DNA from: Alistipes sp.
GTDB taxonomy: Bacteria; Bacteroidota; Bacteroidia; Bacteroidales; Rikenellaceae
Direction: 5' to 3'
Assembly: GCA_022511355.1 (NCBI GenBank)
Contig: JAFLRS010000040.1
Location: forward strand, 1-13,360
DNA: 13,360 bases
Under the pieces are notes generated by a model. The model had not been told where the DNA came from, did no database searches, and worked only from the letters and a program-made list of their open reading frames with translations. The position numbers and the translations under genes were made by a program. The first letter of the stretch is position 1, and the number at the start of each line of letters is the position of its first letter. Positions 8,095 through 13,360 of this stretch are shown here, in pieces.

Positions 8095-9204
8095 ATGCAC
8101 TACTTTTGTTCAACTATTATCGACGGAGCGGTGAATACTTATATAAATACCACCATAGAGGTTATCGACGGGAGTTCGGTCTGCATAGGCAGTTGCCGCC
8201 AACTGCTCGAACGCCTGCTGCCCGAAGGCCGCCGAATCATAGTAATTACCGATGCCACAATAGACCGTCTGTACCGTTCGCTGCTCGAGCCTTACGAATG
8301 TTTCGTCATAGGAGTCGGCGAATCGGGAAAGACTCTGCATACGGCCGCCGCTCTGTACCGCAAATTAATCGAGACCGAAGCCGACCGTTCGTGTTTCGTG
8401 CTGGGCGTGGGCGGAGGAGTCGTCACCGACATAGCAGGATTTGTGGCTTCGACATATATGCGCGGTCTGGAGTTCGGATTCGTCTCCACTACCCTTCTCG
8501 GTCAGGTCGATGCCGCAGTGGGCGGCAAGAACGGCGTGAATGTGGACGGATTCAAAAATATGGTCGGGACCTTCAATCAGCCGAAATTTGCGATATGCGA
8601 CACGGAGATGCTCAAGACCCTGCCCGAACGCGAATTTCGTGCTGGATTGGCCGAAGTAATCAAGGCTGCGGTAATTGCCGATACCGAACTGTTCGAATTG
8701 TTGGAGAACTCCTCGCCTGCTGAGCTGCGCGGCAACGGCGAACTGCTGTCGCGTGTCGTGACTTCGGCCGTAAAGGTCAAAATCGGCATAGTATCCCGCG
8801 ACGCCTGCGAAAAGGGCGAACGCCGCAAACTTAATCTCGGTCATACGGTCGGTCATGCCATTGAAAAGTGTTCGCACACGATGAATCACGGCGAGGCCGT
8901 AGCGGCAGGCATGGCGGCGGCAGTCAGAATGGCCGAGGTGTTGAAGGTGCTTCCCTCTGCCGACGGAGAACGCATTTTGCGGCTGCTCGAACGTTACGGA
9001 TTCGACCTGACGCTCCCCGCAACGCCGCGCCGCCTTGCGAATGCGATATTGAAGGATAAAAAAATCACAGGCGATACGCTTAACATGATACTGCCCGAGG
9101 GTATAGGCAGTTGCAGAATATTCGCGGTTCCGAAGAGCGAAATAGGAGAGCTGCTATGCAAGCAGCACAAACCGGAAAAGGTCAGATTCGCCGAAAATCC
9201 CTGA
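8095..9204 (+). CDS. aroB: 3-Dehydroquinate synthase
   Basis: Second step of the shikimate pathway: converts DAHP to 3-dehydroquinate with NAD and a divalent metal, in the cytoplasm. Recognisable blocks are the glycine-rich GGGVVTDIAGFVASTYMRG (106-124), STTLLGQVDAAVGGKNGVN (131-149), and the presumed metal ligands Glu187 (GLAEVIK), His250 (NLGHTVGHAIE) and His265 (NHGEAV). The rest is a normal-length enzyme. The ATG at 8095 is the longest start, but a -7 box (8101-8108) lies inside its codons 3-5 and the first 20 or so residues do not look like AroB. The in-frame GTG at 8131 (giving 357 residues) is therefore the more likely true start; the long frame is listed so that nothing is lost. The gene stands alone on the plus strand, and its last 23 bases overlap the convergent gtrA-like gene. 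Confidence 0.95.
   Translation: MHYFCSTIIDGAVNTYINTTIEVIDGSSVCIGSCRQLLERLLPEGRRIIVITDATIDRLYRSLLEPYECFVIGVGESGKTLHTAAALYRKLIETEADRSCFVLGVGGGVVTDIAGFVASTYMRGLEFGFVSTTLLGQVDAAVGGKNGVNVDGFKNMVGTFNQPKFAICDTEMLKTLPEREFRAGLAEVIKAAVIADTELFELLENSSPAELRGNGELLSRVVTSAVKVKIGIVSRDACEKGERRKLNLGHTVGHAIEKCSHTMNHGEAVAAGMAAAVRMAEVLKVLPSADGERILRLLERYGFDLTLPATPRRLANAILKDKKITGDTLNMILPEGIGSCRIFAVPKSEIGELLCKQHKPEKVRFAENP
8101..8108 (+). promoter_or_regulatory. Candidate -7 box for aroB
   Basis: TACTTTTG matches TAnnTTTG exactly. It falls after the first ATG of the aroB frame and 22 bases before the in-frame GTG at 8131, so transcription from here would start around 8115 and could not include the ATG at 8095. No convincing -33 element is visible; that position is next to the typA -7 box. 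Confidence 0.42.
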
Positions 9205-9670
9205 ACGTGTAGTATCTGGCCGCCAAAAAGCTGTAAACCGCCGATACAACGGTAGTTATGCTCTTGGCAGGCGTCGCCCACACTCCGCACATATCTACCA
9301 GCAATTTCATGCACAGATAGTTCAGCAGAATGGCTCCCGCTACCGTGAGTGCATAACGCATCAACTGCCGCGTAGTTTTAAGTTCGGTGGCCTTGAATGC
9401 CACATTGCGGTTCAGCCAGAATCCGGTAAAGAATGTTATCGGGAAGACGACAATCAGCGAAGCGATATGCGGAGAGATTGTTACGAATCCGATATCGATG
9501 AACCGCTTGCAAACTATAAAATGATATATCAGAAAGTACCATACCGAATCGAGCGTCATATTTAACGCACCGCATGCTCCGTAACGGAACAGGCGGTGCG
9601 GAATAAGACTCCGAATCGGCGGAATGTAGAAAAAATCGACGAGACGTGTTATTGCATCCGATACGCTCAT
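9182..9670 (-). CDS. GtrA-like membrane protein
   Basis: A 162-residue integral membrane protein with about four hydrophobic helices (roughly 28-53, 62-84, 104-127, 133-153). The blocks FRYGACGALNMTLDSVWYFL, FWLNRNVAF and VVSAVYSFLAARYYTF are the usual GtrA landmarks. GtrA-family proteins are small membrane proteins, often proposed to flip or deliver lipid-linked sugars for surface polysaccharide modification. No glycosyltransferase partner sits beside it here, so the substrate is open. The ATG is 3 bases after the stop of the HU/SPOR gene, so the two are almost certainly co-transcribed. Its TGA lies inside the 3' end of aroB, a 23-base convergent overlap. Confidence 0.87.
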   Translation of the reverse strand: MSVSDAITRLVDFFYIPPIRSLIPHRLFRYGACGALNMTLDSVWYFLIYHFIVCKRFIDIGFVTISPHIASLIVVFPITFFTGFWLNRNVAFKATELKTTRQLMRYALTVAGAILLNYLCMKLLVDMCGVWATPAKSITTVVSAVYSFLAARYYTFRDFRRI

Positions 9671-9673
9671 CTC

Positions 9674-10585
9674 CTATTTTTTCGTATATATCCACACATC
9701 GGGGAATATATGGTCGGTGAGACTCTTGTAGATTTCGCAATCTTTGAGACTCGTGCTGTCGAATATCGAAACCATATATTTGTCAGAATAATAGTAGATG
9801 CGGCAATCCACATCGGGCATCTTCTTCTTTGCTGCAGCTATCGCCTTGCGGGCATTCTCCTCTATCGAGAAGACCCCGAGAACCAGATAGTTGTTGCCCG
9901 AAACCGTATGCCGGACCGCATTGCTGTCGGCTGCAGGTGCAGGTTTTGCAACCGTCTTCGCAGGCTCCTCCGTCCGAACGGCCGCCGTTTCCGTCTGCTC
10001 CGCAACCGCCTCCTTGACCGGTTCCTGTATAGCAGGATCCGCTTCAGGCTCGTCGGGTACCGCAACCTCTGCTACGGTCCTGACGGCGGGTTCGGTCACG
10101 ACCGGTCTGTCCTTTTCGATGCTGCCGAAAATGATGTATCCCACAACACATCCGGCTATCAAACAGCATATTACAGCAAATATATAAAGCACCGTATCAC
10201 CGTGCGATTTAATCTTCACCGGCTTTGTTCCGTGCGGATTCAGAAGCGCATTCAACGACTCGTCGATAGTGAAAGTCTCGTCGGTCAAAGTTCCAACACC
10301 CTCTATCTTCAGAGTGCCGTCCGCATATGACGCGCTGCGCCATTCGCTGTAAAGCATGGCCGCACGTTCTTCGTCCGTTTCGCCGATACGGGCAATCTCA
10401 TCGATGAGCGATACGCCGTTTTCGTGTTCGGTATAGACAACCTGCCTTATTGCGGGTATTATTTTGTTGCCCGACAGACGAACCGGCTTGCGTCGCTCCA
10501 CCGAAAGAGAACCGATGCCCGGCAAAAACACTCCCTCGCCGTCCAACAGAGCGTTGTATATGATTTTGCTGATTTCGTTTACCAT
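9674..10585 (-). CDS. HU-CCDC81 / transmembrane / SPOR domain protein
   Basis: A 303-residue single-pass membrane protein in three parts. Residues 1 to about 115 look like the paired bacterial HU-CCDC81 (IHF/HU-fold) domains: ISKIIYNALLDGEGVFLPGIGSLSVERR, then a second copy-like unit around 55-112 with GTLKIEGVGTLTDETFTID. A hydrophobic helix (about 131-154) follows. A Pro/Glu/Ala/Val-rich linker (about 155-225) leads to a C-terminal SPOR domain (about 226-303; NNYLVLGVFSIEENARKAI to DVWIYTKK). SPOR domains bind denuded septal peptidoglycan, so the inferred topology is a cytoplasmic HU end and a periplasmic wall-binding end. The architecture is known in Bacteroidota, but its role is not established. 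The start ATG overlaps the lgt stop (ATGGTAA), suggesting coupled translation; gtrA-like follows 3 bases downstream. Confidence 0.87.
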   Translation of the reverse strand: MVNEISKIIYNALLDGEGVFLPGIGSLSVERRKPVRLSGNKIIPAIRQVVYTEHENGVSLIDEIARIGETDEERAAMLYSEWRSASYADGTLKIEGVGTLTDETFTIDESLNALLNPHGTKPVKIKSHGDTVLYIFAVICCLIAGCVVGYIIFGSIEKDRPVVTEPAVRTVAEVAVPDEPEADPAIQEPVKEAVAEQTETAAVRTEEPAKTVAKPAPAADSNAVRHTVSGNNYLVLGVFSIEENARKAIAAAKKKMPDVDCRIYYYSDKYMVSIFDSTSLKDCEIYKSLTDHIFPDVWIYTKK

Positions 10586-11472
10586 TTTACCGTTTTTTTC
10601 TTTTTAGGGTGAGTATTCTCCGACGATACGGTCTTTTTGACCGATTCTGCCGGTTTGACTTCCGGCCGCGCAAAGGCCCGCCATATCATCCATCCGCCGA
10701 GGAGGATGAAAGGAATGCTCAGCAGCTGCCCCATATCGAGCAGCATACCTTTTTCGAACGCCTCTTGCTCGACCTTGACGAATTCGATGAAGAATCGCGT
10801 GAGGAATATGCCTTCGAGTCCGACGCCGAACAGCAATCCGGGACGGCGGCGCCCCCAGTCTCTGCCGAAATACATCCAAGCCAGAATACCGAAGGTAATT
10901 ATGTAGCATAGAGCCTCATAGAGCTGCGTCGGATGTTGTACGGGCACCATCTCGACCGGCAGGTCATAATGAAGACGCATGAATTTGAATCCCCACGGCA
11001 CATCGCATTCGCAGCCTACTATCTCGGAGTTGAAGAGATTGCCGAAACGAACAATGGCACCGCCTATGGCCACCGGAATCATTACGCGGTCGAGAGACCA
11101 TATATACGGCAGTTTGTTTTTGCGCGAGAACAGCCACAATCCGATGAGCAGACCCACGGCCGCTCCGTGACTCGCCATGCCTCCGTTGCGTATTTCGGTT
11201 ATTATCGTCCACGGCTGCGGAAGATAATAACCCGGTTCGTAGAACAGACAATGGCCGACACGTGCCCCGATGACCGTCGCCAAGACTCCGTAGATGAATA
11301 TGGAGTCGGCAACCGATTGGGGCAGCCTCTCTTTCTTGCAGAATATGTTGAACATATATCCGCCCAACAGCAGCGCGACGGCCCACATGAGTCCGTAATA
11401 ACGAATCTCGAACGAGCCTATCGAGAATAACACCGGATTGAAATTCCAGACGACGTACAGCGGAGTAATCAT
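10579..11472 (-). CDS. lgt: Prolipoprotein diacylglyceryl transferase
   Basis: First enzyme of lipoprotein maturation: transfers diacylglycerol from phosphatidylglycerol to the lipobox cysteine in the inner membrane. The 297-residue protein has about seven hydrophobic segments. Family landmarks are IRYYGLMWAVALLLGGY (23-39), GARVGHCLFYEPGYY (69-83), the GGMASHG loop with His102, VRFGNLFNSEIVG with Arg142, Asn145 and Asn148, HPTQLYEAL (180-188) and Arg226 in LTRFFIEF. The last 30 residues form a lysine-rich tail (HPKKKKTVKW) beyond the final helix. The ATG at 11472 is 42 bases after the histidine kinase stop. The TAA overlaps the start of the HU/SPOR gene by 7 bases. No promoter box was seen directly upstream, so it probably depends on the upstream regulator/kinase transcript. 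Confidence 0.95.
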   Translation of the reverse strand: MITPLYVVWNFNPVLFSIGSFEIRYYGLMWAVALLLGGYMFNIFCKKERLPQSVADSIFIYGVLATVIGARVGHCLFYEPGYYLPQPWTIITEIRNGGMASHGAAVGLLIGLWLFSRKNKLPYIWSLDRVMIPVAIGGAIVRFGNLFNSEIVGCECDVPWGFKFMRLHYDLPVEMVPVQHPTQLYEALCYIITFGILAWMYFGRDWGRRRPGLLFGVGLEGIFLTRFFIEFVKVEQEAFEKGMLLDMGQLLSIPFILLGGWMIWRAFARPEVKPAESVKKTVSSENTHPKKKKTVKW

Positions 11473-11514
11473 AGCGGTTTCTTGTTAATGGGTTCTTTTT
11501 CTATTCCGGCGGCA

Positions 11515-12594
11515 TTACCCTATCGTCACGTTGCGCTCCTTTTCGTTGCCGCGTTCATTCTCGACGGCCTTCTTGAGCGTGAATGCGAAGGTGCTGCCCT
11601 CTCCCAGCGTACTGCGCAGAGTGATGCGTTCGCCATGACCTTCGATCACGTGCTTTACGATAGCCAGACCGAGTCCCGTACCGCCCTGTTCGCGCGAACG
11701 GCCCTTGTCGGTGCGGTAGAAGCGTTCGAATACGCGCGGAATATCCTCCTTGCCGATTCCGAGTCCGTTGTCCTCGACCTCGATTAAAATCTTGTCTATC
11801 ATGTCGCGGAAACGAACCACGGTGGCTCCGCCCTTCTTTCCGTAGCGTATCGAATTGACTATAAGATTTACCAGCACCTGACCGATATAGTGCTTGTCGG
11901 CGGTAACGCGGAAGGGCGACGGCAGTTTGTCGGCACCGCGCACCGAAATGGAAATCTCTTTCTTCGAAGCCTCCATTTCGCACTGGTCCGCAATCTCTTT
12001 GGCCAGCTCCACGATGTCGAACGAGCGGAAATTCATGCTGCTCATGTCGCTCTCGAGGCGGGCTATGGTATCGAGGTCGTTGATGATGTTTATCAGACGG
12101 TCGATACTCTTCTCGGCGCGTTCCAGATACTTGCGGTTGATGAGTTCATCCTCCAAACCTCCGTCGAGCAGGGTCGAAATGTAGCCCTGAATGTTGAAAA
12201 TCGGGGTCTTGAGTTCGTGAGCCACGTTGCCGAGATACTGTTTGCGGAACTTCTCCGACTCTTTCAGCCGGGCAATCTCCTTGTCGTTGTCGGCCGCCCA
12301 TGCCTCGAGCTCTTCGGAGATGTCCTCGACGTGCTTGTCTTTGAGCTCGTCGAGAATCTCGGTCGAATGAACCTCGCGCGAGAATACGGTCGAATAGATA
12401 GGCTTCAGCTTGTAAGCTACATACTTATACATGATGCCCAGCGAGAGCACCGAAACAAGCGTAAAAGTGGCGAGCGACGCTATCAGCGTAATCCACCACA
12501 CGAGACCGGCCACTGCACCCACGATTGCCACGCATACGGCAGCCGCAAGCCCTATCAGCAGTGAGGATCCCTCTTTGGTCTTTACTATGGTCAT
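11515..12594 (-). CDS. Membrane sensor histidine kinase (PhoR-like catalytic core)
   Basis: A 359-residue two-component sensor. Two hydrophobic helices (about 11-33 and 36-57) are nearly back to back, leaving almost no extracytoplasmic loop. A charged, coiled-coil-like linker (about 70-118) follows, then the dimerisation/phosphoacceptor H box with His126 in GNVAHELKTP. The ATPase domain is complete: N box with Asn247 (LVNLIVNSIRYG), G1 box EDNGLGIG (274-281), F box VFERFYR and G2 box GGTGLGLAIVKH (304-315). A hydrophilic tail ends the protein. No response regulator gene is adjacent in the window. It lies 32 bases after the HTH regulator gene and 42 bases before lgt. The lack of a periplasmic sensor domain suggests intramembrane or cytoplasmic sensing, or sensing through a partner; this is inference. 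Confidence 0.93.
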   Translation of the reverse strand: MTIVKTKEGSSLLIGLAAAVCVAIVGAVAGLVWWITLIASLATFTLVSVLSLGIMYKYVAYKLKPIYSTVFSREVHSTEILDELKDKHVEDISEELEAWAADNDKEIARLKESEKFRKQYLGNVAHELKTPIFNIQGYISTLLDGGLEDELINRKYLERAEKSIDRLINIINDLDTIARLESDMSSMNFRSFDIVELAKEIADQCEMEASKKEISISVRGADKLPSPFRVTADKHYIGQVLVNLIVNSIRYGKKGGATVVRFRDMIDKILIEVEDNGLGIGKEDIPRVFERFYRTDKGRSREQGGTGLGLAIVKHVIEGHGERITLRSTLGEGSTFAFTLKKAVENERGNEKERNVTIG

Positions 12595-12626
12595 AATTTT
12601 AGAGGTTTTTGTTTCAGGGTAAAACT

Positions 12627-13208
12627 TTATTGTTGTTCGTCAAATATCTTCATTATTCCTTTTATTGCGTAAATTCTGTCATCAGCCTTGAAGTTCACCG
12701 GACGTTCGGGCCGCCATGCCCATACCGAGAGCAGATTGTCTATCAAAAAGAAATACTCCTTGCCCCCTGCCAGCTGTTCCGGTTCTATGGCCTTGAGCAG
12801 GTATATGTTGTCCGTCGTGTCGTCGAGCGGATTTATGTTGTAACGCACCGCAAGGTCGCACTTGCCTTTCATCTGCGGAAGTGACAGCTCGTAGGCCGGT
12901 ACCGTACAGCGTCCCGACAATGCATTCTCGAGATTGCCGTCATAAAACGGAATCGTTACGCTTCTGACATTTCGGTCGAGATACATATTCCCCTCGCCGG
13001 TCAGTAGCCAGCCTTTGCTGATACGCGGAAATTTCGCCACTATACGCTCGGCCACATCTTTCGAAATGCCGTTCAGCCCTCGTTTTATGCGGTAGAGGTT
13101 CTCTCCGCAAGGCAAGCCGATATAATGGGCGAAATAATTGGGAGTCATGCGGGCTTCCAGCTCCATGACTGCCAACAGACGTTCCCAGTTATCAGGCACT
13201 TTCGACAT
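12627..13208 (-). CDS. XRE/CI-like HTH regulator with degenerate S24-like C-terminal domain
   Basis: A 193-residue regulator. Residues about 9-72 resemble the N-terminal HTH of Bacteroidota phage-repressor-like proteins (MTPNYFAHYIGLPCGENLYRI, then GISKDVAERIVAKFPRISKGWLLTGEG). The C-terminal half (about 95-193) has the layout of a LexA/CI S24 domain (VPAYELSLPQMKGKCDLAVR, then YFFLIDNLLSVWAWRP), but where the catalytic G-S-M motif should be the sequence reads YNINPLDD. Self-cleavage therefore looks lost; the S24 assignment is a resemblance judged by eye. It is the first gene of a five-gene minus-strand run, with a good promoter just upstream (-33 and -7 boxes at 13232-13264) and a probable leader of about 16 bases. 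Autoregulation is plausible given repeated hexamers in its promoter. No other phage genes are in the window. Confidence 0.78.
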   Translation of the reverse strand: MSKVPDNWERLLAVMELEARMTPNYFAHYIGLPCGENLYRIKRGLNGISKDVAERIVAKFPRISKGWLLTGEGNMYLDRNVRSVTIPFYDGNLENALSGRCTVPAYELSLPQMKGKCDLAVRYNINPLDDTTDNIYLLKAIEPEQLAGGKEYFFLIDNLLSVWAWRPERPVNFKADDRIYAIKGIMKIFDEQQ

Positions 13209-13231
13209 ATTCCGTTTGTACTTTACTCCCG

Positions 13232-13264
13232 CAAATTTAATGCAACAAACTTAAACCTCGCAAA
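13232..13264 (-). promoter_or_regulatory. Promoter of the HTH regulator gene
   Basis: On the minus strand a TTTG at 13264-13261 is followed, after 21 bases, by TAAATTTG at 13239-13232, an exact TAnnTTTG -7 box. This is close to the Bacteroidota primary-sigma consensus. The start codon lies 23 bases downstream of the box. No comparable promoter was found before the kinase, lgt, HU/SPOR or gtrA-like genes. Confidence 0.57.
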
Positions 13265-13294
13265 AATCCTTGTTTCGTTGCAAAAAAAGTTGCA
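13241..13294. promoter_or_regulatory. GTTGCA hexamer cluster, candidate operator
   Basis: GTTGCA occurs three times within 54 bases: on the minus strand at 13246-13241, and on the plus strand at 13277-13282 and 13289-13294 (12 bases apart, about one helical turn). The first two extend into an imperfect inverted repeat (TGCAACAAAC against GTTTCGTTGCA, with one extra base). One copy sits directly next to the -7 box of each divergent promoter. The flanking HTH regulator is the natural candidate to bind it, but this is inference and chance A/T-rich repetition is possible. Confidence 0.27.
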
Positions 13295-13300
13295 TCTTTG
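13270..13300 (+). promoter_or_regulatory. Promoter of tRNA-Arg
   Basis: TTG at 13270-13272, a 20-base spacer, then CATCTTTG at 13293-13300, which matches TAnnTTTG in every defined position but the first. The tRNA begins 7 bases after the box, the distance expected for a -7 element, so the transcript would start at or very near the mature 5' end. Confidence 0.55.
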
Positions 13301-13306
13301 CAGCAC

Positions 13307-13360
13307 GGTTCCGTAGTTCAATGGATAGAATGCAGGATTCCGGTTCCTGTGATGAAGGTT
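13307..13360 (+). tRNA. tRNA-Arg (anticodon CCG), 3' part cut by window edge
   Basis: The first 54 bases fold as a tRNA. Acceptor strand GGTTCCG is followed by TA, D stem GTTC pairing with GAAT (one G-T pair) around loop AATGGATA, then a single G. The anticodon stem CAGGA/TCCTG is perfectly paired around the seven-base loop TTCCGGT. The anticodon is CCG at 13340-13342, which reads the arginine codon CGG. The variable region TGATG and the start of the T arm follow. The rest of the T arm, the acceptor 3' strand and any encoded CCA lie beyond the window. Confidence 0.93.

Noticed and set aside
9829..10187. Small plus-strand frames with Ser/Pro/Arg-rich translations opposite the HU/SPOR linker
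   Set aside because: They are mirror images of the Pro/Glu/Ala-rich linker codons and have no start context or recognisable domain.
12627..13360. Prophage or integrative element joined to the tRNA-Arg, suggested by a phage-repressor-like gene next to a tRNA
   Set aside because: No integrase, attachment-site repeat or other phage gene is present. The regulator is fused by orientation and spacing to housekeeping genes, and the tRNA 3' end, the usual integration site, is outside the window.

Overview
The window looks like ordinary core chromosome from a member of the Bacteroidota, most likely an Alistipes-like (Rikenellaceae) bacterium. The reasons are a Porin_10-type outer-membrane protein, a HU-CCDC81/SPOR membrane protein, a Bacteroidota-style acyl-CoA ligase, TAnnTTTG-type -7 promoter boxes instead of TATAAT, no clear Shine-Dalgarno sequences, and base composition somewhat above 50% GC (judged by eye, not counted). 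The genus is an inference; the phylum is well supported. Coding density is very high. No stretch longer than 300 bases lacks a gene; the longest non-coding gap is about 98 bases, just before the tRNA.

Layout from left to right: (1) a long-chain acyl-CoA ligase on the minus strand, running off the left edge a few codons short of its expected end; (2) queG (epoxyqueuosine reductase) on the plus strand, divergent from the ligase; (3) a tight minus-strand run, in transcription order typA (ribosome-associated GTPase), pssA (phosphatidylserine synthase), a Porin_10-family outer-membrane beta-barrel and a GH23 lytic transglycosylase, with gaps of 28, 9 and 12 bases; its last stop codon abuts the queG stop codon; (4) aroB (3-dehydroquinate synthase) on the plus strand, divergent from typA; (5) a second tight minus-strand run, in transcription order an XRE/S24-like regulator, a sensor histidine kinase, lgt (prolipoprotein diacylglyceryl transferase), a HU-CCDC81/SPOR membrane protein and a GtrA-family membrane protein, with gaps of 32, 42, -7 and 3 bases; its last gene overlaps the end of aroB by 23 bases; (6) a tRNA-Arg(CCG) at the right edge, cut off in its T arm.

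Both minus-strand runs read as envelope-building units. One supplies phospholipid, outer-membrane and peptidoglycan-remodelling functions behind typA. The other pairs lipoprotein maturation (lgt) with a protein that could bridge DNA and septal peptidoglycan, behind a regulator and a sensor kinase. Three divergent intergenic regions carry outward-facing -7 boxes. The regulator/tRNA region also has matching -33 elements and three copies of GTTGCA. I found no mobile element, CRISPR array, toxin-antitoxin pair or defence system. The most interesting points are the HU/SPOR fusion, the regulator with a degenerate S24-like domain and its possible operator, and an aroB start codon placed upstream of its own likely promoter box.
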